In this document: in pieces, positions 9,151 to 16,832 of the stretch
Position numbering within the stretch: the first letter of the stretch is position 1
Layout: every line of letters starts with the position of its first letter
From: Bacteroidota bacterium
GTDB taxonomy: Bacteria > Bacteroidota > Rhodothermia > Rhodothermales > Bin80
Direction: 5' to 3'
NCBI GenBank assembly: GCA_026709335.1
Contig: JAPOTE010000106.1
Location: forward strand, 1 to 41,494
Length of the DNA: 41,494 nt
Notes under the pieces: generated by a model
The model's database searches: none
Told to the model about the DNA's origin: nothing
The model's input: only the letters and a program-made list of their open reading frames with translations
Position numbers and translations under genes: made by a program

Positions 9151-9484
9151 TTTAGCATAAGTCTGTCTGCATCCAAATTACGAATACAATAGGAATCAAT
9201 TGAATGTTCAACCACTTCAAATCACAAACTGTGATTGGGCCTACAGATTTCCACAGTCTGTTACCGGACATGATCATCGCTTATGATCATATTTTTAAGG
9301 TAATTTTGGAATTGATTCTGGTTTCATCTATTTGCACTCCCGTATACATTGACTCTTACCTGTAGTAGCCTAACGTATGGAATGGAGGTGTCGAGCATTT
9401 TATAGCGCCCCCCTGAACGTGAAATGCTGATTCCGAGCTTGATTCAACACAAAATGCTTAGTTTCCATTGCGAATTCCTAAACG
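9151..9484. promoter_or_regulatory. palindrome-rich divergent promoter region
   Basis: This 334-bp gap separates the GMC gene (minus) from the DUF1080-ROK pair (plus). It holds three dyad elements: ATCACA-N3-TGTGAT at 9221-9235, ACAGA-N9-TCTGT at 9243-9261, and two copies of the self-palindromic octamer ATGATCAT at 9270-9277 and 9283-9290, five bases apart. The last arrangement looks like an operator for a dimeric repressor or activator. TAATTTTG at 9301-9308 fits the Bacteroidota -7 consensus TAnnTTTG for plus-strand transcription, but no matching TTTG lies upstream. A shared regulator of both transcripts is inferred, not shown. Confidence 0.45.
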
Positions 9485-10246
9485 ATGCACATAATGCCAA
9501 AATTTTCTGTTCTATCTCTTACTTTGATTTTGACCGCTTTCTGCCAAGTATTGGGACAAACCCCTGATACATGGGAAGTTCACGATCTCGATCGACCTCA
9601 GCCACGGATTGTAACCCCGGCAGGTTTGGCCGCATCTCCTCCCCCATCTGATGCAATTGTATTATTTGATGGTACGCACTTCAATGAATGGACTCATGCG
9701 AATGGAGACCCGGTCAGTTGGATTTTACGAGATGACTATATGGAAGTCAAACCGGGTACAGGAATCATTCAAACCAAACAATCCTTTGGAGATATTCAGC
9801 TTCATATTGAGTGGGCAACTCCAAACAGTGGAACAGGACAGGACAGCGGCAATAGCGGTGTATATTTCATGAGTACCTACGAAGTCCAGGTTCTGAACTC
9901 ATACAATAACAAAACATACCCTGATGGTCAAGCTGCATCGCTATACGGACAATATCCTCCACTTGTAAATGCGAGTCGGCCCCCGTTGGAGTGGCAATCC
10001 TATGATATCATCTTCAGACGCCCTCATTTTGAAAATGATGGAACCTTGAATCAACCCGCAATCGTGACCATCTTTCATAATGGGATCCTCGTACAGGATC
10101 ACGTAGCTTTGACTGGCCCTACTTCACATAAATCCCGCCCGCCCTATGAGGCCCATGAAGACGCTTTACCATTATTTCTACAAGATCATAACGAACCTAC
10201 CCGCTTCCGAAATATCTGGGTTCGTAACTTAGAATCAGATCTATAA
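9485..10246 (+). CDS. secreted 3-keto-disaccharide hydrolase family protein (DUF1080)
   Basis: The 253-residue protein has a signal peptide ending ...AFCQVLGQ. It is followed by one DUF1080 domain: AIVLFDGTHFNEWTHANGDP, ...EVKPGTGIIQTKQSFGDIQLHIEWATP, then GNSGVYFMSTYEVQVLNSY and PPLEWQSYDIIFRRP, all family hallmarks. Characterised members cleave glycosidic bonds of 3-keto-glycosides by elimination/hydration. This makes it a natural partner of the GMC oxidoreductase encoded divergently. The start could be ATG 9485 or ATG 9494; the second gives a tidier signal peptide (MPKFSVLSL). It ends 20 bp before the ROK kinase ATG, so the two form an operon. Location would be the periplasm or outer surface. 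Confidence 0.88.
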   Translation: MHIMPKFSVLSLTLILTAFCQVLGQTPDTWEVHDLDRPQPRIVTPAGLAASPPPSDAIVLFDGTHFNEWTHANGDPVSWILRDDYMEVKPGTGIIQTKQSFGDIQLHIEWATPNSGTGQDSGNSGVYFMSTYEVQVLNSYNNKTYPDGQAASLYGQYPPLVNASRPPLEWQSYDIIFRRPHFENDGTLNQPAIVTIFHNGILVQDHVALTGPTSHKSRPPYEAHEDALPLFLQDHNEPTRFRNIWVRNLESDL

Positions 10247-10266
10247 CCTTATCTATAATCTAATTG

Positions 10267-11196
10267 ATGGCACTGATTGCAGGGATTGATATTGGTGGAA
10301 CCCAAACTCGCTGTGCAATAGCAAGAAAGGGGTATTCTCAGGAAATAACTTATCGTGTCTCCGCACCAACTCCTCAAGAGGGGCCTGATGCCGTGCTGGA
10401 TCTGGTTGCTGATTTAGTTCGTGATGGTCTTGCACCCACAGACAGACTTGCTGCCGTGGGCTGTGTTGCACCTGGAATGACCAATGTTCAGGCTGGCGTG
10501 ATCCTCAAGGCAGCCAATGTAAACGGCTGGATTCAGGTTCCTTTGCGGGAAAAACTTGAAAAAAAACTTGAAATTCCTGCAATCATAGAAAATGATGTAA
10601 ATGCTGCCGTACTCGCAGAAGCTGCAGTGCGAAAGTTTTCATCAAACGCACCATTCGTTTATATGACGATAAGTACAGGAATTGCAGCAGGGATTATCGT
10701 TGGCGGCAAAATAGTGAACGGCGCGAACTATTGTGCAGGTGAGGTTGGATGGATGATTCCTGATCCTGAGCTTCTTGGCCGGAAATGGCAGCCAGGAGGG
10801 TGCACGGAGCGCCATGCCGGTGGGAGAGGACTGGCCACTCAATGGGCCCGTATTCAAGGAGGTTCACCAGACTCAAAGCGGGCAATCGAAGTATTTGATG
10901 CCGCTGACAGAGGGAATGAGGCGGCACAAAAGCTAATTCAAACTGCCTCGAAATATCTCGCACAGACAGCCGTGGGACTGGCATGCGTTTTGGACCCTGA
11001 GTTGATCGTTTTAGGTGGAAGTATTGGACGGGCACGACCAGAAATTATTGAACTAATGCGCCAGGAATTGACAAATGCCGTTCCTTATCCTCCGGCCTTA
11101 GATTCATCCTTGCTCGAAGATGATGCCCCGTTAGTAGGTTCCTTACTTTTAGCAGATTCCTTGGCCGGAGGCTCACTTTCTTCCACGGATGATTGA
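10267..11196 (+). CDS. ROK family sugar kinase (glucokinase-like)
   Basis: This is a 309-residue ROK protein. The N-terminal phosphate-binding loop is IAGIDIGGTQTRCAI. VGCVAPGM and the catalytic region IENDVNAAVLAEA (Asp of END/DVN) follow, then TISTGIAAGIIVGGKIVNG and GEVGWM, and a C-terminal ATP-binding segment DPELIVLGGSIG. The usual ROK zinc motif CxCGxxGCxE is reduced to GGCTE (WQPGGCTER), so zinc binding is probably altered or lost. The likely reaction is ATP-dependent phosphorylation of a hexose or amino sugar in the cytosol; the substrate is unproved. The ATG at 10267 is preferred over a TTG at 10264. Its last 112 bases overlap, antisense, the HTH gene at 11085-11492. Confidence 0.87.
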   Translation: MALIAGIDIGGTQTRCAIARKGYSQEITYRVSAPTPQEGPDAVLDLVADLVRDGLAPTDRLAAVGCVAPGMTNVQAGVILKAANVNGWIQVPLREKLEKKLEIPAIIENDVNAAVLAEAAVRKFSSNAPFVYMTISTGIAAGIIVGGKIVNGANYCAGEVGWMIPDPELLGRKWQPGGCTERHAGGRGLATQWARIQGGSPDSKRAIEVFDAADRGNEAAQKLIQTASKYLAQTAVGLACVLDPELIVLGGSIGRARPEIIELMRQELTNAVPYPPALDSSLLEDDAPLVGSLLLADSLAGGSLSSTDD

Positions 11197-11492
11197 ACAT
11201 TTGAGTTCAAGCTTCCATCATAGGTTCCATCTAAAGCCATTTGCAGGGCCCGCAAAACCTGATCAACATCGAGGTCTACGGCCTTTGCATAGGCTTGGGT
11301 CATCGATTGCAGGTAAATCTTGTGAAAATTTTGATTGTTGTAGAGGCAATTAGTTTCATATTCCTTCAGAACCGTCTTGATGATGCGGGTTTCTGCATGA
11401 ACGGTATCTAGTGAAATGCCACGTAATTTTCTGAGACGACGCAAATCCTGTGCGTATTCGTATCTGGCCTTTTCAAATTTATTCATCGACAT
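11085..11492 (-). CDS. RodZ-type helix-turn-helix protein
   Basis: The 135-residue protein has an N-terminal HTH of the RodZ/HTH_25 type: YAQDLRRLRKLRGISLDTVHAETRI, then IIKTVLKEYETN, and FHKIYLQSMTQAYAKAVDLD, with the typical 'Y.R.Y...YA..L.LD' closing helix. There is no transmembrane segment. The C-terminus from about residue 95 is low-complexity Ser/Glu/Lys and probably disordered. In RodZ the HTH binds MreB, but many short Bacteroidota paralogues are of unknown role. The coding sequence of the disordered tail runs antisense through the last 112 bp of the ROK gene. The tail may have arisen by overprinting after loss of an earlier stop. The next upstream feature is tRNA-Pro. Confidence 0.75.
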   Translation of the reverse strand: MSMNKFEKARYEYAQDLRRLRKLRGISLDTVHAETRIIKTVLKEYETNCLYNNQNFHKIYLQSMTQAYAKAVDLDVDQVLRALQMALDGTYDGSLNSNVQSSVEESEPPAKESAKSKEPTNGASSSSKDESKAGG

Positions 11493-11759
11493 GTACCCAA
11501 GGCTTATTCACCGCATTTTGATTGAACGAGAGGGCAAAAAGATAGCATAAATAGAACCATGCAGAATGTACTACTCTTTGATGAACGGCGATGTGAAGAG
11601 ATAGATATCAATCTGTGAGATATATCTGCGTCTATCCTCCAAGGCATAGATCATTGAAAGATGAACCACATCATCCCTCAGATATCTGAACATCAAATTC
11701 CCAGATTCTTTGGGGGTGCATCTCCAAAGATAATATAGTTTGAAGCATGTTTGTATCCG

Positions 11760-11833
11760 TCGGGACGGCGAGATTCGAACTCACGACCCCTTCAACCCCA
11801 TTGAAGTGCGCTACCTGGCTGCGCCACGTCCCG
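11760..11833 (-). tRNA. tRNA-Pro (anticodon GGG)
   Basis: Read on the minus strand this folds as a standard cloverleaf. The acceptor arms are CGGGACG and CGTCCCG with discriminator A, the D stem is GCGC/GCGC, and the anticodon stem is CTTCA/TGAAG around loop ATGGGGT, which gives anticodon GGG (proline). The variable loop is 5 nt. The T arm is GTGAG-TTCGAAT-CTCGC with one G-T wobble. CCA is not encoded: ACGG follows the acceptor stem. It sits between the MerR-type and RodZ-type genes, in the same direction. Confidence 0.95.
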
Positions 11834-11844
11834 TACATATGTAA

Positions 11845-12171
11845 TTACGCCAATTGCCGAACGATGTTCTCCAGAAATGAACGAAGTTTCAGTAGCTCCT
11901 GCCGTGAGGCTTCCTGTTGACTTCCCTTCTCATTATTCTCGCTAAGAGCCTGTCGAGCACCTTCGAGAGTATATTTCCTGACTCGTAACAAATCATAGAG
12001 CCGATGAACCAGAGTAAGATCTTCGCTTGAATAAATTCGCCGACCAGCGCTGTTTTTGCGAGGTTTGAGCTGTGGAAACTCACTCTCCCAATAGCGCAAC
12101 ACATACGTTTCGACTCCAATCATCTCACTTACTTCTCCAATCGAGTGGTATAACTTGGTAGTTTTTTCCAT
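11845..12171 (-). CDS. MerR family transcriptional regulator
   Basis: This 108-residue DNA-binding protein has a winged helix of the MerR type at residues about 7-75. SIGEVSEMIGVETYVLRYWESEFPQLKPRKNSAGRRIYSSEDL contains the helix-turn-helix, the 'LRYWE.EFP.L.P' signature and the wing 'GRR.Y...D'. A short coiled-coil tail rich in Glu and Gln (about 80-108) would dimerise. There is no metal-binding cysteine or effector domain, so it belongs to the short MerR group (compare HspR/MlrA-like N-terminal domains) widespread in Bacteroidota. Its target is unknown. The tRNA-Pro gene begins 11 bp downstream. The upstream 248 bp to the methylase stop are A/T-rich and hold its promoter, not resolved by eye. 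Confidence 0.85.
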   Translation of the reverse strand: MEKTTKLYHSIGEVSEMIGVETYVLRYWESEFPQLKPRKNSAGRRIYSSEDLTLVHRLYDLLRVRKYTLEGARQALSENNEKGSQQEASRQELLKLRSFLENIVRQLA

Positions 12172-12419
12172 TGAAAATTTTGGAAATTATGTATATACGT
12201 GTGCACCCAAGATATTGTAATTTACTGCAACTTTGGTGTAGAATTGAAAGGTCTTGAAGAAATGAACATTTTTATGACAACCACCTTGATCTGATTCTCC
12301 ATGGTGTCTTAGACACTGGATTTAACCCAACTGGGCGTCGCCATATCATTTTGATTTGTCCGATTTTTCATCCAGCTTTGAGACTTTTAAGTCTCTATAA
12401 GGTACGACTTTTCTCCTTT

Positions 12420-15308
12420 CTAGCTGGGTCTGGTAGACTTACCTCCATGAACACTGGGTTCAGCGCACCATTGTTCGCGCACAACTGCGACATTACCAAG
12501 CAAGTGATCTGGTACCCCCAAAAGGGTTACCAGAATTGCATGATCAAGCTCAATGCGCGCATCATCTCTGTAGGCTTCATTTGCAGGCAGGAATTTTTTA
12601 TCACGAAAATCATTGAATATTTTTTCACAGAGATCAAGTTGCTCATTGCTGAAGCTACTTGTATTGACGGATAATACACGAGGCAGAACCGAGATAGTTA
12701 GAATAGAGCGTCCCTTCTGCTGCCTACTTCCAGTCCACCAAGAGGATATCAAGCCAAGAGTCGTATTCGCCCACAGTACAATCGGAATTTCCCATTCTTT
12801 CTTGGTAATAAAATTTGGCCATGCAGGGCCACCAAGGGAAGGTTTTTCGGTCATACAAGCAGCCAAGGACTGAGCATTAACCTGAAAGCCAAGGCTGAAA
12901 TGTAGCCGGGATGCTCCATCCTGCCACACCTTTACAGCTTCTTCTCGAAGGCCTATTCGAGGAATTCCTTGCCGGTCTGAAGCAACGATCATCTGCCTCT
13001 CACGGCTTGAATTATGCCCCCATAGCATTGGGTATTCGGAAATCTGTGATAGCAGTTCAAGGTCAAAAGGTCCACGTGGTGTACCGTTGCTATTCCGTCC
13101 ATTTATATCCCTGTGCAAGAAACCGCGGCGACCGAGTTCTCCAAGTTCACAGATCGGTATAGAAATAGCAGATGCCATTCGAGGCAAGAGCAGGCTTCCT
13201 TCAGCAAGTGAACGCATAAGAATTAGCAAAGAAGCCTCCTTAACTGCGAAACCTCGCCAGTTCTTTGTTCGAAAGAAGTTACCTACATCATCAGCTTTGG
13301 TCAATCGGATCCTGCCCGCCCTCAGAACACTGTCCCGTCGACTCCGCTCAATTACTTTAGCTGTAACAGCAGCTTCAAGCTGAGTAGAAGGCCTATGGAA
13401 GATATTTGTTATAAACGGGGCCTCCAACGACTTCTCATTCTCTTTCTTGCGTGTCGCTACTATGAGAATCTCTGCCATTTTTGTATCGGCCGAAAATGCT
13501 CGGGCAGTACTTCCTTCGGCTGCAATACCAACAATGATAATATCTTCATAGCATCGGCGTAGCAATTCCCGAGCGTTTTCCCAAGATTTTCCCTGCATGA
13601 AAGTTGCAGGTAAAACCAGAGCGAGCACTCCGCCCGGGCGAAGCTTGGCATGTCCTAAATCTATAAAATTGGATGCAAGTCCAGCATTCCCATGTCCGGC
13701 TGGATCGGTCAACCCTTTCCTGATTTCCTTAAGACGTGCAGACATTTTTTCTTGCTCCTCCTTTTTCGTGCCAAACCCTGCGAATGAAGGCACAGGGACT
13801 TCGGTTGCTTCATGGTTCGTTGGTCGAGTAAATGGAGGATTCATAATCACAAGATCCATAGATCCGTGAGGAACTTCAACAATGGCACCATCCACATCAT
13901 CCGCCACGGCTCCTTTTCCAGTCAATGCCTTACGTCCTGTCCCGAAAATTGCTCGGGTTTCATTGGTCTCCATCAAATCAAGAGATCCAATGAATATTCC
14001 GTTCTCGTCTCCATTATCACCATACGGCATGTTGATGATATGTGTATGGCCATACGTTTTGCCTGGGTGCATTCCTGAGAGTGTTGCAGCAGTCAGATGG
14101 ACGGCAGATGGCATAATATCTGCGGCGGTAAACACCGACTCCATCATTTTAGCGTGTAGCCTTCCATCATCCCCACCATTTCGTCGATAACGAGATGTAA
14201 GGGCCTGGTATGTTGCTCCCAGCAGTGCACCCGTCCCACAGGCAAGATCTGCCAGTTTAAGGGAAGTAATCTGTTCAGGATCACTCCAGTCAATGCGAAG
14301 ACGGGAAACCGCCAATTCGGCCAAAAGCGTAGAAGAAGACGGTAGAGTATAAAAAGTTGCCAAAAACTTACGGTCTGTAATGAGTTGCTGGAACATTCGC
14401 CCCGACAAATCCTGGATATCCACCGTACCGAATTGTTCTAATTCAGATGCCATCTTATCCAATATAAGTATGACTTTCTGTGCATCTTTCTCTGGTAAGA
14501 TCATAAAAAGATCCGATGCCAAACTGAAAATCGGCCAGTAATTGATCTCTAAAATGACTCGCCAACAGCCAAGTACATCCCACTTAATGATCGTTCCGAA
14601 TTCAGTTTTGTAATCTTCAAGATATTTGATCTCGGGATGGAGCCGGGCGAGACGCATATGAAAAATGACTGCATTGGCAAGAATGGCCATAGCCATTCGA
14701 GTGGTTTGCTCCCCTTCTTCCTGATGAAGCTCTTGTGCAAGTTGATCAAGAATGTATTTGGGGGCGTGAAACTGGAGATAGCCCGCAGCTTGGCTGACCC
14801 CCAGTTCCAGTGTCTCAACTCCTTTAGTAACTCGCCGCTCGGATAAGGCCACCGTTTCTACACAGTTTGCCAAATCATCTAAATTACCTTCAATCCATCC
14901 TCTAGATGGCCAACGTGTATACTCGTCATACAAACTCTCTTTACCATCATAGGTGTATACTGCATAGAAATAACGTGAGGCCTGCACAGCGGAATCAAGA
15001 GATTCCTGTTCAATTGTCCTAAGGGAGTTAGGCAACTTGATTGCAATACACTGTTCCACCTCTTCACCTGTGACTTTGATCGTTTTCCCTAATCGTTTAT
15101 ATGCGTCAGATTCCACCGTAGTAGCAGGCGAAAACTCTGTTTCCAAAATAACTGTTAGCCCGCCTATATGAGAAATAACGATATCCGGCTGCTTCTTCTT
15201 TTCGACAAGGACATTTGTCTGTTCTGCCTGTACGCTCCAATTAGGGAGTTTACCTCTCAGGCAATCAGCGAGCTTTACATTCAAGGTTTTTTCCGAATTC
15301 GTGGGCAT
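12420..15308 (-). CDS. N6-adenine DNA methyltransferase with nuclease-like N-terminus (type IIG-like/orphan)
   Basis: This is a 962-residue restriction-modification-type protein. Residues about 30-70 resemble a PD-(D/E)xK nuclease core (PD at 41-42, VILETE at 53-58), but the expected ExK is ETE, so cleavage activity is doubtful. A helical stretch leads into the methylase: FLATFYTLPSSSTLLAELAV, SAM-binding motif I DLACGTGALL (from 354), and catalytic motif IV NPPF at 490-493. NPPF marks adenine-N6 methylation. The C-terminal about 350 residues would recognise the target DNA. No restriction, specificity or helicase gene adjoins it, so it is either a single-chain type IIG-like enzyme or an orphan methylase. 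Non-coding DNA on both sides and its isolation among housekeeping genes suggest horizontal acquisition (inference). Confidence 0.88.
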   Translation of the reverse strand: MPTNSEKTLNVKLADCLRGKLPNWSVQAEQTNVLVEKKKQPDIVISHIGGLTVILETEFSPATTVESDAYKRLGKTIKVTGEEVEQCIAIKLPNSLRTIEQESLDSAVQASRYFYAVYTYDGKESLYDEYTRWPSRGWIEGNLDDLANCVETVALSERRVTKGVETLELGVSQAAGYLQFHAPKYILDQLAQELHQEEGEQTTRMAMAILANAVIFHMRLARLHPEIKYLEDYKTEFGTIIKWDVLGCWRVILEINYWPIFSLASDLFMILPEKDAQKVILILDKMASELEQFGTVDIQDLSGRMFQQLITDRKFLATFYTLPSSSTLLAELAVSRLRIDWSDPEQITSLKLADLACGTGALLGATYQALTSRYRRNGGDDGRLHAKMMESVFTAADIMPSAVHLTAATLSGMHPGKTYGHTHIINMPYGDNGDENGIFIGSLDLMETNETRAIFGTGRKALTGKGAVADDVDGAIVEVPHGSMDLVIMNPPFTRPTNHEATEVPVPSFAGFGTKKEEQEKMSARLKEIRKGLTDPAGHGNAGLASNFIDLGHAKLRPGGVLALVLPATFMQGKSWENARELLRRCYEDIIIVGIAAEGSTARAFSADTKMAEILIVATRKKENEKSLEAPFITNIFHRPSTQLEAAVTAKVIERSRRDSVLRAGRIRLTKADDVGNFFRTKNWRGFAVKEASLLILMRSLAEGSLLLPRMASAISIPICELGELGRRGFLHRDINGRNSNGTPRGPFDLELLSQISEYPMLWGHNSSRERQMIVASDRQGIPRIGLREEAVKVWQDGASRLHFSLGFQVNAQSLAACMTEKPSLGGPAWPNFITKKEWEIPIVLWANTTLGLISSWWTGSRQQKGRSILTISVLPRVLSVNTSSFSNEQLDLCEKIFNDFRDKKFLPANEAYRDDARIELDHAILVTLLGVPDHLLGNVAVVREQWCAEPSVHGGKSTRPS

Positions 15309-15784
15309 TTATTCTTGGGAGTGGGGAAGCTAATCACTTTGGCAAGAGCAGCGCATGGGATAAAATGTATAGTAAAATATAGACAGATCCATTCGATGAA
15401 CAAATTTATCAATCGTTTAGGGCATTATTTCTCATCGATCCAAGTTTTTAGTTTTTACGCACCTCTTTGATTCCAGATGAATCAGAGAACGCAGGAGCTC
15501 TCAGAACAATGTTTATACTCAATATCGGGAGTTTTGCAAGAGCCCCTTGCTATGGTTGGAAATTTATGGATCCGCTTTGACAGGTATATGGCCGTAGCAT
15601 TATACCCCGGGTACACATGTAATTCTCACAATTCTCCCGATAATCAGGAAATTACAAAGCAATGACTGAATATCACTACTTCTTGATCAGGATATATTCC
15701 CACGCTTCGGAGTATCAGTATATCACCTTGCTCATCAGAAGATTAGCCCGATTCCATGATATGAACCGCATTCAGAGAACAGAG
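15309..15784. other. non-coding gap upstream of the methylase gene
   Basis: These 476 bp separate the CbiX-like stop from the methylase start. No recognisable gene is present; a 62-codon plus-strand frame at 15477-15665 has no known features. A small hairpin (AACAGAG, loop ctatat, CTCTGTT) at 15778-15797 overlaps the CbiX-like stop and could act as a weak terminator, but lacks a T run in the minus direction. The rest shows nothing I can name. It may be residue from insertion of the methylase gene. Confidence 0.4.
15376..15403 (-). promoter_or_regulatory. possible promoter of the methylase gene
   Basis: On the minus strand, TTGTTC (15403-15398) and TATATT (15381-15376) are separated by 16 bp, resembling a -35/-10 pair. 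Transcription would begin about 60 nt upstream of the methylase ATG at 15308. Bacteroidota often use different promoter elements, so the match may be chance. Confidence 0.2.
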
Positions 15785-16672
15785 CTATATCTCTGTTTCT
15801 TGAATAAACTCCGCAAACAGTTCATTGGCTGAACGCTTAATCCATTCGGTTACCCTTGGATGCGGCAACAGTCCACTCCCGTCAGAAATGTATGAAAGCC
15901 CCTCAAGCACTTCCGCATAGGGACCAAATCCAAATAATCTGAAAGGAAGTACAATAACACGGCCATCATTCTCTGAATGATGTTCTACGAAACGACGAAT
16001 CTCCGCTTCAGCATCCGGGCGTTTATCGTCCCAATCCTCTCTCAAGCTATGGACAGCAACATTACGAAAAAGCTTCGTCTCGCGGACACTCTCCGCGAGA
16101 ATGTCCATTTTTCGAACCCATTCATCATTCACTGCATCATCTCCAGAACCATGTGCAATAATGAGAACCGATTCAGTGCCTGAGCTATCAGTCAATCCAA
16201 TTGCGTTGAGTGCCAGGATCTCCCCTATTTCAGGGGCATCCAATAGAGCTGTTTTACTAATTTTGACATCAGTTTGAAATTTCAGCGGATCAGGAATGGT
16301 ATGACCATGGGAAGGTCCGTGATGAGAAATAAAGAATGCAGGGGAATCTTCTCTTAGCCCAAGAAGATACTCGGTCTGATGCAGGAACGAATGTGCCGAC
16401 ATAAACAGACGGACAATCGCGATACAATTGACATTTTTCTCCTCAAGTTCAGTAATTGCTTTACTCATTGTAACAGGGTTCGCCATTCCGAAGGCAATCG
16501 ATGTCGGTACAGATTCGCCGACCGGCGCAACTACTGCGCGAACTGCTTCATTCCATTCTTCAGTCCCACCATGTGCCATCACCATCAGACCACAAGAATC
16601 GGACCCGGGATCGGTTTGTGCATGGCAGACTGAAGTTGCCATCAAAAGAACACTGAAAATCGTGAGTTTCAT
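15785..16672 (-). CDS. exported CbiX/sirohydrochlorin chelatase-like protein
   Basis: The 295-residue protein has a signal peptide (MKLTIFSVLLMATSVCHAQ) and two tandem CbiX-like halves. The first begins GLMVMAHGGTEEWN and contains RLFMSAHSFLHQTEYLL. The second begins VLIIAHGSGDDAVNDEW and contains VIVLPFRLFGFGPYAEVLEGL. Chelatases of this family insert cobalt, nickel or iron into sirohydrochlorin using histidines such as those seen in AHGG and AHGSG. Cytosolic enzymes have no signal peptide, so this exported version probably does something other than tetrapyrrole synthesis, perhaps periplasmic metal or haem handling. No cobalamin or sirohaem genes are nearby. A perfect 33-bp palindrome lies 15 bp upstream of its ATG and may regulate it. 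Confidence 0.82.
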   Translation of the reverse strand: MKLTIFSVLLMATSVCHAQTDPGSDSCGLMVMAHGGTEEWNEAVRAVVAPVGESVPTSIAFGMANPVTMSKAITELEEKNVNCIAIVRLFMSAHSFLHQTEYLLGLREDSPAFFISHHGPSHGHTIPDPLKFQTDVKISKTALLDAPEIGEILALNAIGLTDSSGTESVLIIAHGSGDDAVNDEWVRKMDILAESVRETKLFRNVAVHSLREDWDDKRPDAEAEIRRFVEHHSENDGRVIVLPFRLFGFGPYAEVLEGLSYISDGSGLLPHPRVTEWIKRSANELFAEFIQETEI

Positions 16673-16687
16673 TTGGATAAATTAGAT

Positions 16688-16720
16688 AGATATTTATATT
16701 TAATCTAAATATAAATATCT
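16688..16720. repeat. perfect 15-bp-arm inverted repeat upstream of the CbiX-like gene
   Basis: AGATATTTATATTTA (16688-16702) and its exact reverse complement (16706-16720) flank a 3-nt centre. The element ends 15 bp before the ATG of the exported CbiX-like gene. An A/T-only dyad this long and perfect suggests an operator or an mRNA leader hairpin. There is no flanking T run and almost no G/C, so it is a poor terminator. Confidence 0.7.
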
Positions 16721-16832
16721 CGAAGCTAAAAAACAATTATTTCCCACAATTCGAGTAGTGACCCTGTGAACGAGGCTGGTAAACACCGGGGAGATAGGAC
16801 ACCTGATGACTGGGCCCGGGGCCAGAGCTGCT

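Noticed and set aside
11760-15308. tRNA-Pro as integration site for the methylase
   Set aside because: The tRNA 3' end faces away from the methylase (towards the HTH gene), the MerR gene lies between, and I found no repeat of the tRNA 3' end nor any integrase.
12420-15308. Complete restriction-modification, BREX or DISARM system
   Set aside because: Only the methylase is present; no helicase, specificity subunit, phosphatase or PglZ-type gene in the flanks.
15477-15665. 62-codon plus-strand open frame upstream of the methylase
   Set aside because: No domain, no coding signature and no neighbour on that strand; length is within chance expectation.
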